A DNA stretch of 64,000 bases, from positions 2,789,001-2,853,000 of the forward strand of contig NZ_CP147250.1 in assembly GCF_017316305.2 (NCBI RefSeq), read 5' to 3'. This document shows positions 53,708 to 62,231 of this stretch, piece by piece. This DNA comes from Enterococcus sp. DIV1094 (GTDB lineage: Bacteria; Bacillota; Bacilli; Lactobacillales; Enterococcaceae). A program made the position numbers and the translations under genes. The notes below the pieces were generated by a model. The model did not search any database and was not told the origin of the DNA. It was given only the letters and a program-made list of their open reading frames with translations. The first letter of the stretch is position 1. Each line of letters starts with the position of its first letter.

Positions 53708-54478
53708 TTATTGTACTCTTGGCTCGTTGTCTTCTTTTACTTTTTCTGTTCCTTTGTTTACTGCATGTTTTGCTTTGTCTGTTTGTTCTGAAGCAAACTC
53801 TCCAGTTGCTTTTGCAGCATCAGTCACTTTGTCTTGTACAGTCACTTGATCTTGTTCAAATTCTTCTTTTGATTTGATGTCTGTGACATTGACGTTTACT
53901 TCAATGACATCTAAATGTGTCATATTTGCGACTTCTTCACTGATGATCTCTTTCATTTGTTTAAAAATGTCTTCAATGTCTTTGCCATATTCAACGACGA
54001 TCGACATATCAACAGCCACTTGTTTTTTCCCTACTTCTGTTTCGATTCCTGCTGTTTCATTGTCCGTATTGACTAACTTACCAGCTACATTAGAGAAAAA
54101 TCCTCCGTCAACTGTTAATAGTCCGTCGATACGTTCTAATGCGATCGCAATAATTTTTTGAATGACTTTATCATCATAAGTTACTTCACCGTTCATTGTT
54201 TCTTCACTGCCCTTCACTTCATTTGCCTGTTTATTGCATTCGTTCGGTGTTACGTGTCCATCATGAGGTTTTGGGTCATGATGTGGATGATCATGATGTT
54301 CTTTTTGATCATGAGCAACCTTTTCTTCTGCATGTGGTACGACTGGATCTGGATGTGCAGATACTGGCGCTGTTTTATTTTTTTCGTCTTTGATTCCTTG
54401 CGCTTGGTTTGGTGTTGTTGGATCTGGATGCGCAGATTTTGGTGTATTTCCGTTAGTATTTGTATGATTGTTTTCCAT
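53708..54478 (-). CDS. gls33: Asp23/Gls24 family stress protein, copy 2, with His-rich N-terminal extension (Gls33-like)
   Basis: A 256-aa paralogue of Gls20. The C-terminal ~160 residues align closely (Y-D-D-K-V-I-Q-K-I-I, G-K-K-Q-V-A-V-D, ending D-N-E-P-R-V-Q). The first ~90 residues are an added low-complexity region: two S-A-H-P-D-P motifs, then a His/Asp/Lys-rich tract (H-D-Q-K-E-H-H-D-H-P-H-H-D) that could bind metal. Its size and operon suit E. faecium gls33; the symbol is by analogy. AGGAGGCA precedes the ATG. Confidence 0.85.
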   Translation of the reverse strand: MENNHTNTNGNTPKSAHPDPTTPNQAQGIKDEKNKTAPVSAHPDPVVPHAEEKVAHDQKEHHDHPHHDPKPHDGHVTPNECNKQANEVKGSEETMNGEVTYDDKVIQKIIAIALERIDGLLTVDGGFFSNVAGKLVNTDNETAGIETEVGKKQVAVDMSIVVEYGKDIEDIFKQMKEIISEEVANMTHLDVIEVNVNVTDIKSKEEFEQDQVTVQDKVTDAAKATGEFASEQTDKAKHAVNKGTEKVKEDNEPRVQ

Positions 54479-54489
54479 GGTAATGCCTC

Positions 54490-54678
54490 CTAGGATTTAA
54501 AGTAATGTTCTAAAATTCCGGTTCTTTGCAAATACATGCCGATGGCTACGCCAATCGCAGCCATGATCACGATCAGCAATGTTTTGAAAAAACCGACAGC
54601 TATCAGTAAAATAGCTAGTATCAATCCAAGCGCGCCACAAATAATTGGGAGCTTGTATGTCGAAAAGATCTCGTTCAT
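54490..54678 (-). CDS. DUF2273 small membrane protein, copy 2
   Basis: A 62-aa paralogue of the protein at 40405 with the same two-helix layout (I-I-C-G-A-L-G-L-I-L-A; A-A-I-G-V-A-I-G-M-Y-L) and the same ending H/E-Y-F-K-S. GGGGGAG precedes the ATG. It is spaced 11-12 nt from its neighbours, as in copy 1. Confidence 0.85.
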   Translation of the reverse strand: MNEIFSTYKLPIICGALGLILAILLIAVGFFKTLLIVIMAAIGVAIGMYLQRTGILEHYFKS

Positions 54679-54690
54679 TTTCTCTCCCCC

Positions 54691-55254
54691 TTACTGTACT
54701 CGTGATTGTTCGACTCTTTTTGATTGTGGTGAGTCAAAGCCTGTATAATTGACCAATACGTTCACTGGTTCGTCTGTACCGATGATTTGTTTTACTTCAC
54801 GCTCAATGTCTGTCATTAATGTTCCTGTTTTACCGATTAATGATGACGTGCGTTTTAATTCACCTTTTACTTTTACATCGATTTTATTTTTAGTCGCTTT
54901 GATCGTTACTTTCGGGGAAGAAACAAAATCTTCTTTCGTCAAACGTGAACGAACCATTCCTTCAATCGCCTTTTTGTCTAAAGTCAATTCACCGTCACCT
55001 TTTTTAAGTAAAAATGAACGGTATGTTTTGGGATAGAACAGTAAGATTAGAATGAGTATCAGTGTCAATACAGCAAAAGCCGCAGTGACCCAAAATACAT
55101 ATTGCTGAACATAAAAATTAGTTAATGACAAAAAGCGGAATTCTTCCAAATTAAACGGCAATGGATATACTGCAGTCAGCAACATAGCAAATACTAATAC
55201 CGATAGTAAAATGATCAATAAGATTGCCCCTAGCGTTTTCGCTCCTTTGTTCAT
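54691..55254 (-). CDS. amaP: AmaP, copy 2
   Basis: A 187-aa paralogue of the AmaP at 40606: two N-terminal helices, then the conserved cytoplasmic domain (G-E-L-T-L-D-K-K-A-I-E-G, K-R-T-S-S-L-I-G-K-T). The ATG at 55254 follows GAGGAGGGCG; the longer frame to 55281 has no site. It is 30 nt downstream of the SDR gene, which probably shares the transcript. Confidence 0.85.
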   Translation of the reverse strand: MNKGAKTLGAILLIILLSVLVFAMLLTAVYPLPFNLEEFRFLSLTNFYVQQYVFWVTAAFAVLTLILILILLFYPKTYRSFLLKKGDGELTLDKKAIEGMVRSRLTKEDFVSSPKVTIKATKNKIDVKVKGELKRTSSLIGKTGTLMTDIEREVKQIIGTDEPVNVLVNYTGFDSPQSKRVEQSRVQ

Positions 55255-55284
55255 TGTTTCGCCCTCCTCGCATATTGTCACAGA

Positions 55285-56178
55285 TTATAGATTGATGGCT
55301 TCTCCACCTGTAATACCGTAAATTTGTGCAGTGACGTAGCTTGCTTTGTTTGATGCAAGAAAGACATAGACAGGTGCTAATTCAGCTGGTTGACCCGCAC
55401 GTTCCAACAATGCTTGTTGACCAAATTCAGGTAGATCTTCTTTTGGTTGACCTGCATCTAATTGTAATGGTGTCCAGATTGGTCCTGGCGCTACACCGTT
55501 GACGCGGATTCCTTTTGGTGCTAATTGTTTCGCTAAACCGATTGTAAAGTTGGCAATCGATGCTTTTGTTGCTGCATAGTCTAATAAATGTTCACTTGGG
55601 TTGAATGCTTGGACAGAAGTTGTTGTAACGATTGCTCCTCCAGCAGGAATATGTGGGATTGCTTCTTTTACTAAAGCAAACATCGCAAGGATATTTACAG
55701 TAAACGTATCTTTCACTTGTTCCAATGGAATTTCAGCAATGGATGGAGAAGAGATTTGTTGTGCAGCGTTAAGAACTAAAGTATCTAATCCGCCAAATGC
55801 TGCTACAGTTTTTTCAATGATTTCTTTTGGTGCTGCTTCATCACGCAAGTCATAAGGTAATAGTAAAGCTTTACGTCCAGCTTCTTCGATATAATGAGCC
55901 ACTTGCTCAGCATCTTCTTCTTCACCTGGGAAAAATTGAATAGCAACGTCTGCCCCTTCTCTTGCAAAAGCAATGGCAGCTGCCCGCCCAATCCCAGAGT
56001 CTGCTCCTGTAATCAAGACACGACGGTTTTCTAATTGCTCTGTCCCTTTGTAGCTTTCTTCGCCACAATCAGGTACTGGTTTCATGTCCTTTTGTAAAGC
56101 AGGTGTTTCTTGGTCTTGTTTTGGAAATTCTTCCGTATGATAAAGTTTTCTTGGGTCGATTAAATTTGGTTCTGTCAT
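55285..56178 (-). CDS. Short-chain dehydrogenase/reductase (stress-associated, YhdF/GSP39-like)
   Basis: A 297-aa SDR with the ~45-residue N-terminal extension typical of the YhdF/GSP39 group. The NAD(P) motif T-G-A-D-S-G-I-G is near residue 56, N-A-A at ~137 and the catalytic Y-A-A-T-K at ~201. Family members are general stress proteins; substrate unknown. AGGAGGATC precedes the ATG. Its position just before amaP suggests it belongs to the second gls operon; a small G-G-G/C-C-C hairpin separates it from corA. Confidence 0.88.
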   Translation of the reverse strand: MTEPNLIDPRKLYHTEEFPKQDQETPALQKDMKPVPDCGEESYKGTEQLENRRVLITGADSGIGRAAAIAFAREGADVAIQFFPGEEEDAEQVAHYIEEAGRKALLLPYDLRDEAAPKEIIEKTVAAFGGLDTLVLNAAQQISSPSIAEIPLEQVKDTFTVNILAMFALVKEAIPHIPAGGAIVTTTSVQAFNPSEHLLDYAATKASIANFTIGLAKQLAPKGIRVNGVAPGPIWTPLQLDAGQPKEDLPEFGQQALLERAGQPAELAPVYVFLASNKASYVTAQIYGITGGEAINL

Positions 56179-56242
56179 GATGATCCTCCTATTTTTTAGT
56201 CATAACTATCGTTATAAATTTGGGTAAAAAAACCCATACTAT

Positions 56243-57184
56243 TTACTTTGTATAATCTTTTCTAAATAAATGATAACCTAAAGCCGCAGCCGCTAAGATC
56301 GATCCGCCTAATACTAAAAGAAAGCCAGTCGCGGAGTCTTCTCCTGGGAGACCACCGGTATTCATCCCCCAGATACCAGCAATCATTGCAGGAACAGAGA
56401 TGATCAAGGCCGTAGAATCCAGATATTTCATGAGATGGTTCAGATTATTGTCCATCATCCCATTGAAAAGATCGCCAATACTTTCTAAGAGATCACGATA
56501 GATCAATATCATCTTCTCCGTTTGACGTTGCCTCAGATGGACATCATAAAGTAACTGTTCGTCATTCACACGTTCTCTAAATTCGGTTGTTTCCCATAAT
56601 AGATCCATCGTCTCTTTCTGATCTCGCAAAGTATGATCAATATAAACAATATCTCTTTCTAAATCGGCTTGCTTATAGAGTTCTTCATTTTCTGTCGTTT
56701 TTCGAGCTTCTTGATCCAACGAATCAATACGCGTTTTCATTTCTCGAAGCTCTTTGACAAAATGTGTATAAATGTCTAATGCCGCATAAACAATCACCTT
56801 TTCGAAAGAATCGATTTTATCTCCATGATGGTCAATCAAATGATCGATAAAATTGGTTTTCTCATCCCGACAAGTAATCAATAAGTCATTTGATAAGACG
56901 AAAGACAATGGCGTCAGACGATGTTCGATTTTTTCTTTTTTACTTGAAAGGTTGAGCAGTACTAAGGAAATCGGGTTGTTCAAACTCGTTCCTGAAAGAT
57001 GTTCTAAACGAGAGACCTCTTCTGGATAAGTCATCCCGACAAATATATCCTCCGGAAGCTGATACGTTCGAGTAACCTTTTCGATTTCCTCAGTATCGCT
57101 CGTATCAATCACAAGCCAATTAAAATGTTTTTCATCTGCGGCTATTACTTTCTTGTTTTTATCAATCAAGTAATATTCCAGCAT
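56243..57184 (-). CDS. CorA-family divalent cation transporter
   Basis: A 313-aa CorA-type channel. A long cytoplasmic domain with helices (residues 1-245) precedes two C-terminal transmembrane helices. The signature G-M-N lies at the end of the first (I-A-G-I-W-G-M-N) with an E-containing loop after it. It moves Mg2+ or other divalent ions. AAAGGACG precedes the ATG. No M-box precedes it, although one is present elsewhere in this window. Confidence 0.88.
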   Translation of the reverse strand: MLEYYLIDKNKKVIAADEKHFNWLVIDTSDTEEIEKVTRTYQLPEDIFVGMTYPEEVSRLEHLSGTSLNNPISLVLLNLSSKKEKIEHRLTPLSFVLSNDLLITCRDEKTNFIDHLIDHHGDKIDSFEKVIVYAALDIYTHFVKELREMKTRIDSLDQEARKTTENEELYKQADLERDIVYIDHTLRDQKETMDLLWETTEFRERVNDEQLLYDVHLRQRQTEKMILIYRDLLESIGDLFNGMMDNNLNHLMKYLDSTALIISVPAMIAGIWGMNTGGLPGEDSATGFLLVLGGSILAAAALGYHLFRKDYTK

Positions 57185-57210
57185 GGTGAATCGTCCTTTC
57201 TAGTATGCTC

Positions 57211-57561
57211 TCAACTAAAGAAGCAATTGTTCAATTTGATGTTATGATCCAACACAGCAATTTCGTTTTCTAGTGAGAAACTATTCAATCGCTGGTCATA
57301 ATCCATAATCAAAGACTTTCCTAAATAGCATTGCTCGTTTTGAGACGTATAGATATCAAGCGAAGGATGTTCGATCCTTGTTACGTATTGGCCAAATTCT
57401 GTAAGAAAAGGAATGATTTGAAAAAAGCTTCCTTTCGCACAGGCGCCCTTATCTCTAAGAAAAGGATCTTTACTATCGATCAATGCAAGGGCTAATTTTG
57501 AATGCGTCCCTGCTTTTTCTTTCAAGATATCCATCGCATTTCTAGTCAATGTAATTTCCAT
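57211..57561 (-). CDS. Possible HesB/IscA-like Fe-S biogenesis family protein
   Basis: A 116-aa cytoplasmic protein. The N-terminal helix (A-M-D-I-L-K-E-K) and beta pattern, with L-I-M-D-Y-D and S-L-E-N-E later, recall the Fe-S biosynthesis (HesB-like) proteins found in lactobacillales. They lack the canonical three-cysteine set, and only scattered Cys are present here. The ATG at 57561 is preferred (GGAG 9 nt upstream); the first ATG at 57570 abuts the site. Assignment is tentative. Confidence 0.5.
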   Translation of the reverse strand: MEITLTRNAMDILKEKAGTHSKLALALIDSKDPFLRDKGACAKGSFFQIIPFLTEFGQYVTRIEHPSLDIYTSQNEQCYLGKSLIMDYDQRLNSFSLENEIAVLDHNIKLNNCFFS

Positions 57562-57606
57562 ATCGCTCATCTCCTCTATATAATAGTAAGTTTTTTCTAT
57601 TATCGA

Positions 57607-58509
57607 TCAACGACTCAATTCTGTGTTACGTTGAACACGGGCATATAATGGATATTTCGGAAAGTTTTTCACACATCGAAAAGCTGTCATATTTGCATAC
57701 TTTTCATAGTATTTTTTGCTTTCTCCCTTAAACTCCTCGCTCCATGGTTTGACATGGCCAGAGTAATGGATGATATAAGGGTCGCGACGTGCTTCCTCGT
57801 ACTCTTTTTCTCCTTGAGCAGTTGGATGTTGTTTTGCTTTCGCCATGATGTAGCCTTGTGCATTCCATTTAGGATGTAACGCGATCCATTGATCATGTAA
57901 AATCGCATTCAAGGCATCTTGGTCATGGAAGCGAAGTTTTTCTGGATTGTCTTCGATGAATTTAAGCACTTTTTTAGTAATGTTATGCTCTAACCATTTT
58001 TCAACATTGATCAGCATCAACCCTGAGTTAAAGTAACGCATAGAGTCTGCTTCAATTTCCATTTTTTCAAGACGTTGGTGGAAACCAGCATCTTCAACTG
58101 CCGCCATGATTGCACCGTTAAACTCAAGATCCCATAATTTGCTGATATCGTTCAACGTGATCATGTCACAATCCATGTAAAGGATACGTTCCACATTTTT
58201 CCCTCTAAATAATTCTGGGATCGCAATACGATAGTATGCTGTTTCAGGGATACGATCACTTGTTACTAAGTTTTTGAAGAATTTTTTATTGATTTTCAAA
58301 AATTCGACATCTGTATTCATTCGTGAATTCTTTACTGAAAAACGTAAAAGATTTTTGCTTTCCGTATCAATGTCATCATCAATTACGTAAAAACGTACAA
58401 ACACTTTCGGGTCACTATTTTCTAAAATCGACACAAATAGTGCTGCTAGATGAGGCACAAATTTTGTATTGCAACTTGAAACGACTGCTACTTCTTTTCT
58501 TCTATTCAT
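57607..58509 (-). CDS. Glycosyltransferase family 8 protein
   Basis: A 300-aa GT-A-fold glycosyltransferase. The donor/metal motif is in L-Y-M-D-C-D-M (D-x-D, residue ~100), with Y-F-N-S-G-L-M-L-I-N and H-D-Q-D-A-L-N later, and H-Y-S-G-H-V-K-P-W near 240, all typical of GT8. It transfers Glc or Gal from a UDP-sugar to an envelope acceptor, for example a glycolipid; acceptor unknown. The ATG overlaps the upstream GT8 gene by 8 nt, so they are coupled. Confidence 0.88.
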   Translation of the reverse strand: MNRRKEVAVVSSCNTKFVPHLAALFVSILENSDPKVFVRFYVIDDDIDTESKNLLRFSVKNSRMNTDVEFLKINKKFFKNLVTSDRIPETAYYRIAIPELFRGKNVERILYMDCDMITLNDISKLWDLEFNGAIMAAVEDAGFHQRLEKMEIEADSMRYFNSGLMLINVEKWLEHNITKKVLKFIEDNPEKLRFHDQDALNAILHDQWIALHPKWNAQGYIMAKAKQHPTAQGEKEYEEARRDPYIIHYSGHVKPWSEEFKGESKKYYEKYANMTAFRCVKNFPKYPLYARVQRNTELSR

Positions 58510-59359
58510 TTACCTCGCCTACTTTCATTAACACGCTATGCGCTAGATTTTTTAGATAGATCTGTGTATAAGGATGATCCTTCAATGTATTCCAAGGCTT
58601 ATCATGCCCTGTGAAATGAACGATTGAAGGAGCTTTATTCCCACTTTTGTATAGCTCTTCATATTTTTCATCTGGAGCTGGGTGGCGTTCAAAAATCAAT
58701 GAACATTGCATATTCCATTTTGGATGAAGCTGTTCCCAATCTCCGTACAATACGCCGTTCAATGCGTCTTGGTCATGGTAGATGATCTGATCGCCATTTT
58801 CTTTTAAGAATTGGATCGTTTTATCTGTAATATTTTTTTCATTCCATTGATCGATATCGATCACCATGACTCCTGAGTTAAAATAATATTCATCTGAATC
58901 GATTCCTAAGCGTCTCAATGCTTTTGTTTGTCCTGGATCGATTACTGCCCCAATTGTTTTACCATTTAATGATTCGTCATATAATGCAACGATGTCATCC
59001 AACACTAAAACGTCCGCGTCTAGATACAACACTTTTTTATAATTGTATTTTGCTAAGATTTTAGGTAGAGAAATTCTTAAATACGCAGTTGTTGTAATAT
59101 GGTCACTGACTAAGAAATCTTCATAGACATCTTTCTCAACAGTCAAGAATTGAATACTTGCATGCTCCGAATGCTGTGCAACTGTCTGGCGCAATCCTTC
59201 TTTGCTATATTCTGATATTCCATCGTCGATTACGTAGAAATATATATGTCTCATCTTATTCGCATTTTCCAGTGCCGTTGCAATCATTACGCTTAGATAA
59301 GGAGCATAATTTTCATCTGAAGCAGTCACAACCGGTACAGTTCCATACTTAATCTCCAT
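58502..59359 (-). CDS. Glycosyltransferase family 8 protein, upstream paralogue
   Basis: A 285-aa GT8 enzyme with L-Y-L-D-A-D-V (D-x-D), Y-F-N-S-G-V-M-V-I-D, H-D-Q-D-A-L-N-G and H-F-T-G-H-D-K-P-W. The ATG at 59359 has AAAGGAG 8 nt upstream; a longer frame to 59434 is unsupported. Clearly related to the next gene, it forms a tandem pair likely acting in sequence on one glycan. Confidence 0.88.
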   Translation of the reverse strand: MEIKYGTVPVVTASDENYAPYLSVMIATALENANKMRHIYFYVIDDGISEYSKEGLRQTVAQHSEHASIQFLTVEKDVYEDFLVSDHITTTAYLRISLPKILAKYNYKKVLYLDADVLVLDDIVALYDESLNGKTIGAVIDPGQTKALRRLGIDSDEYYFNSGVMVIDIDQWNEKNITDKTIQFLKENGDQIIYHDQDALNGVLYGDWEQLHPKWNMQCSLIFERHPAPDEKYEELYKSGNKAPSIVHFTGHDKPWNTLKDHPYTQIYLKNLAHSVLMKVGEVNE

Positions 59360-59684
59360 CAAAATCACTCCTTTTTTTAATCTTTTTCTAACCTGTTCTA
59401 CATCTACAATATGCCTACTTTTTCCTGAAAGCAAAAGATATGCTTTGTTTTTTATGAATATTACCCAAAAATTGACCTTTTTTATGAAAATGAAAACGAA
59501 AACATTTGAATTGTTATGCTTTTTTATTCAGCGGTCTTGACCATTTTCTTACCTATATACTTTGCTCATTTCATGAAAAATCTTTTTTGAAAAAATTCAA
59601 AGCGCCAAAGCATTTTATTTTTATTTTAGAAGTTTCTCATTTAATCTAAGGATGAGAGAAAAAAGACTAAGGGAGCGTAAAAAG
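59360..59684. other. Divergent intergenic region between the GT8 pair and the HAD hydrolase
   Basis: About 325 bp, very AT-rich, must hold the promoters of both divergent units. No confident promoter, operator or RNA structure was identified. Confidence 0.35.
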
Positions 59685-60497
59685 ATGAAATTAGCAGCAA
59701 TCGATCTAGACGGGACCTTGCTTGATTCACAAGGATTAGTCCCACAAGAAAATATCAGAGCATTGAAATCATTCGCATCTAATGGAGGAATCGTTACGAT
59801 CGCCACAGGAAGAAATAGTATCTCCGCAAAGGATGTCTTTGCACAGCTAGGTATTAGCGGATATTTGATTTCTTCAAACGGTGCATTGATCTCTGAAATG
59901 AAAGATGGAAAAATCGATCATGTATTAAGACGATCAAAAATAGAAGTTCCTATACTGAAAAAGGCCTTTTATTTAGCAAAAGAAGCAAAAATATCGATTA
60001 TTGCAAGTCGAGAAACGCAAGATGATCAAATCACTTTTGACGAATCCGCTTTAGTAAAAGATGATCCTTATTATCAACATTTTAATTTACAAAACCATTC
60101 CTTCGAAGAGATTACAGCTCAGCTGGACGATCCTTCATTGAGCTATTTGAAATTAGCGTTAACGGATAAAAATGAGGAAAAACTGCAACATATCCAAGCT
60201 GAATTGAAGAAAGAATCCATTGATTCCGTCTTTTCAGATCCACATTTCTTGGAAATCACGCCTAAAGATATTACTAAAGCTCATTCTTTATTATTTTTAA
60301 CTGAATACTTAGGTTTGACTGCAGAAGATGTGATGGCATTTGGGGATCAAGAAAATGATCTAGCCATGTTGGAATTCAGTGGATTGAGTATTGCTATGGG
60401 AAATGCCCAAGAACATGTCAAATCGTTAGCCGATGAAGTGACTACCACCAATGACGAAGCTGGTGTAGCCGACTTTTTGAACAAACATTCTATCTAA
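59685..60497 (+). CDS. HAD-superfamily phosphatase, Cof-type
   Basis: A 270-aa HAD IIB (Cof) hydrolase. Motif I is D-L-D-G-T-L-L-D (residues 7-14), motif II T-G-R-N, and motif IV G-D-Q-E-N-D-L-A-M-L. These enzymes dephosphorylate sugar phosphates or flavin-type cofactors. The ATG at 59685 with GGGAGCG upstream is chosen; eleven extra upstream codons are unsupported. It is followed 13 nt later by the isochorismatase-like gene. Confidence 0.88.
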   Translation: MKLAAIDLDGTLLDSQGLVPQENIRALKSFASNGGIVTIATGRNSISAKDVFAQLGISGYLISSNGALISEMKDGKIDHVLRRSKIEVPILKKAFYLAKEAKISIIASRETQDDQITFDESALVKDDPYYQHFNLQNHSFEEITAQLDDPSLSYLKLALTDKNEEKLQHIQAELKKESIDSVFSDPHFLEITPKDITKAHSLLFLTEYLGLTAEDVMAFGDQENDLAMLEFSGLSIAMGNAQEHVKSLADEVTTTNDEAGVADFLNKHSI

Positions 60498-60510
60498 GGA
60501 GAAATGTCTG

Positions 60511-61002
60511 ATGTTAGTCATAATCGATATGCAAAACCATATTTTAGATCCGAACAGTGAATTTTATATAGAGGATGCAGAAACTTTAGTTGAACGAATC
60601 AGTACGCGTTTGAAGCAAGCTCGCTCAGCAAATGAATATGTCCTATTTACCCGTGATATTCCTGTCGATCGAAAAGACGAATCAGAGAGCAAAGATCTCA
60701 AAATCATTTCTGAACTCTCCCCTCTGCCGAATGAGCGAGAGATAAAAAAATATTACTTCACCTTGCCGCCAGAAACACTGACAGAAATCAAACATTCCTT
60801 ATTCGAAAGTAAAGATGAGCAAAAAATAATCGAAGTCGTGGGGATCGAAACCAATCTATGCGTCTTATCAAACACTATTGCTTTGCAAAGCGCCTTTCCA
60901 GAAGCTGATTTTATTATTGATTCATCGATGGTAAGTAGCCGAGATCACGAGCCTCTCGCTTTGCAGCTTTTGAAAGATTTCAATGTTTATGTAAAAGAAT
61001 AA
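60511..61002 (+). CDS. Isochorismatase-family cysteine hydrolase
   Basis: A 163-aa cysteine hydrolase with the family triad: Asp in I-I-D-M-Q-N (residue 5), a mid-protein Lys in the E-I-K-K-Y-Y region (residue ~90), and the nucleophile Cys in E-T-N-L-C-V-L-S (~115). The group includes nicotinamidases and N-carbamoyl amidohydrolases. Despite the name, link to the men cluster is unlikely. AAGGAG precedes the ATG. It is probably co-transcribed with the HAD gene. Confidence 0.85.
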   Translation: MLVIIDMQNHILDPNSEFYIEDAETLVERISTRLKQARSANEYVLFTRDIPVDRKDESESKDLKIISELSPLPNEREIKKYYFTLPPETLTEIKHSLFESKDEQKIIEVVGIETNLCVLSNTIALQSAFPEADFIIDSSMVSSRDHEPLALQLLKDFNVYVKE

Positions 61003-61013
61003 GCTTTTCAAGC

Positions 61014-61062
61014 TATACTCAAAAAAAGGTGGAATGAAAATTCCATCTTTTTTTTGAGTATT
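61014..61062 (+). terminator. Terminator after the isochorismatase-like gene
   Basis: TACTCAAAAAAAGGTGGAAT / ATTCCATCTTTTTTTGAGTA with a GAAA loop: about 20 bp including G-U pairs, T-rich. Confidence 0.8.
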
Positions 61063-61239
61063 TATTTCCGTTGATAAAAGGTCAAATTTTTAATAACGTT
61101 TTTTATCAAAATATTTGTTCAGAATCGCATAACATGCTATCTTTTATTTAGTGAATATAAATCCAGTATATTCTCAAATTTAATAACTCAAAACATCATC
61201 AATGCACCAATAAAATATAGCTATGGGAGTTTATTTATT

Positions 61240-61500
61240 ATGTTAGAATTGAGTCGACTTGCCTTTATTTTTCCTGTGTTTATATTTGCACCGATTGTTT
61301 TTTCGTTTATCAAATGGACAAAGGAACGTAAAAAAATTGCTTTGGCTAGTTTGCCTGCAATCTATTTTATGTACAAAATATTAAATTACCAGTTTTTTGA
61401 ACCAACACAGCATTTTTATTTTAATTTAGTCGGATTTATTCTCTCCATAATTTTTATCATCGCATATTTATTTTATTTAAATCGAATAAATAAACACTAA
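61240..61500 (+). CDS. Small membrane protein (86 aa), unknown
   Basis: Three hydrophobic helices (residues ~6-26, 34-48, 60-80) with basic loops (K-W-T-K-E-R-K-K) and a basic C-terminus. Family not recognised. GGGAG lies 10 nt before the ATG. It precedes the small Xre regulator by 36 nt on the same strand, so the two may form a unit. Confidence 0.6.
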   Translation: MLELSRLAFIFPVFIFAPIVFSFIKWTKERKKIALASLPAIYFMYKILNYQFFEPTQHFYFNLVGFILSIIFIIAYLFYLNRINKH

Positions 61501-61536
61501 GATTTTAGACGATTATTCAGAGAAAGGTGATGGAAA

Positions 61537-61770
61537 ATGACGATTGAAGAAGCAATTTTATTAGACACGTTGCATTGCCGTTTAAACTTTCTAAAAGAAA
61601 AACAACAATTGACTACTCCGCAAGTTGCCGAAAAAGTAAACTTACCGATTGAACGATATAAAAAATACGAAGAAGGAAGTCACATTCCCAGCGTCATCGA
61701 GTTAGTATTTATAGCAGACTTTTATGACACGACTGTCGACTACCTGATTGGTCGAACAGAAGCCTCATAA
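61537..61770 (+). CDS. Xre-family helix-turn-helix regulator
   Basis: A 77-aa Cro/CI-type DNA-binding protein. The helix-turn-helix lies at about residues 25-50 (T-T-P-Q-V-A-E-K-V-N-L-P-I-E-R-Y), followed by Y-E-E-G-S-H-I-P-S and F-Y-D-T-T-V-D-Y-L-I-G-R, standard for this class. AAAGGTG precedes the ATG. Targets unknown. Confidence 0.85.
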   Translation: MTIEEAILLDTLHCRLNFLKEKQQLTTPQVAEKVNLPIERYKKYEEGSHIPSVIELVFIADFYDTTVDYLIGRTEAS

Positions 61771-61805
61771 CAGTTCGAACATGTCTAGAAGGAAGGAACA
61801 ATTTT

Positions 61806-62168
61806 ATGCGATTATGGCACCAAAGCTTACTAAGCTCTCTGCCACGCCAACAATTACTAGGACAACATCGCGAGTGTTGTGCATTACGAGGTAATGGTTG
61901 GGGCCGAAAACACGCTACTGTAGATTATGTTTTCACCCATTCTCCTTATAAATTATTTCAATACCATTTGTTAGTCATGGAAGAAATGAAGAAGCAAAAT
62001 TATAAACCGGGTGAAGAATGGTTCGATCCTTTGTATCGCGGGAAAATTTGTGAACCTTATACATCTTTATCACCTGTAGAATGGACCTCTCCACTCTACC
62101 CCGAGCATGATCAAATCTATTTAGCAGAATGCGTGGCGAATCTTGAACAAAAAGGAATCGTCTTGTAA
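61806..62168 (+). CDS. TIGR02328-family protein (pyrimidine-dimer glycosylase-like)
   Basis: A 120-aa protein starting M-R-L-W-H-Q-S-L-L with L-P-R-Q-Q-L-L-G-Q-H-R-E-C-C-A-L-R-G-N-G-W-G, the pattern of TIGR02328. Its Q-H-R-E core resembles T4 endonuclease V (pyrimidine dimer DNA glycosylase), suggesting DNA repair; activity is not shown. AGGAAGGAAC precedes the ATG. A strong bidirectional terminator follows. Confidence 0.75.
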   Translation: MRLWHQSLLSSLPRQQLLGQHRECCALRGNGWGRKHATVDYVFTHSPYKLFQYHLLVMEEMKKQNYKPGEEWFDPLYRGKICEPYTSLSPVEWTSPLYPEHDQIYLAECVANLEQKGIVL

Positions 62169-62194
62169 AAAAGCGTTATCGATCAAACTATAGC

Positions 62195-62231
62195 AAAAAG
62201 CTCTCGATCTAAGGATCGAGAGCTTTTTTAA
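62195..62231. terminator. Bidirectional terminator
   Basis: AAAAAGCTCTCGATC / GATCGAGAGCTTTTT with loop TAAG: a perfect stem between convergent genes. Confidence 0.92.

Noticed and set aside
39560..55254. Composite mobile element bounded by the two gls operons
   Set aside because: The repeats are in direct orientation but highly diverged at the DNA level, with no integrase, transposase or terminal repeats.
60511..61002. Role of the isochorismatase-family protein in menaquinone or siderophore metabolism
   Set aside because: The family is broad and named historically. It is far from the men cluster and no siderophore genes are present.
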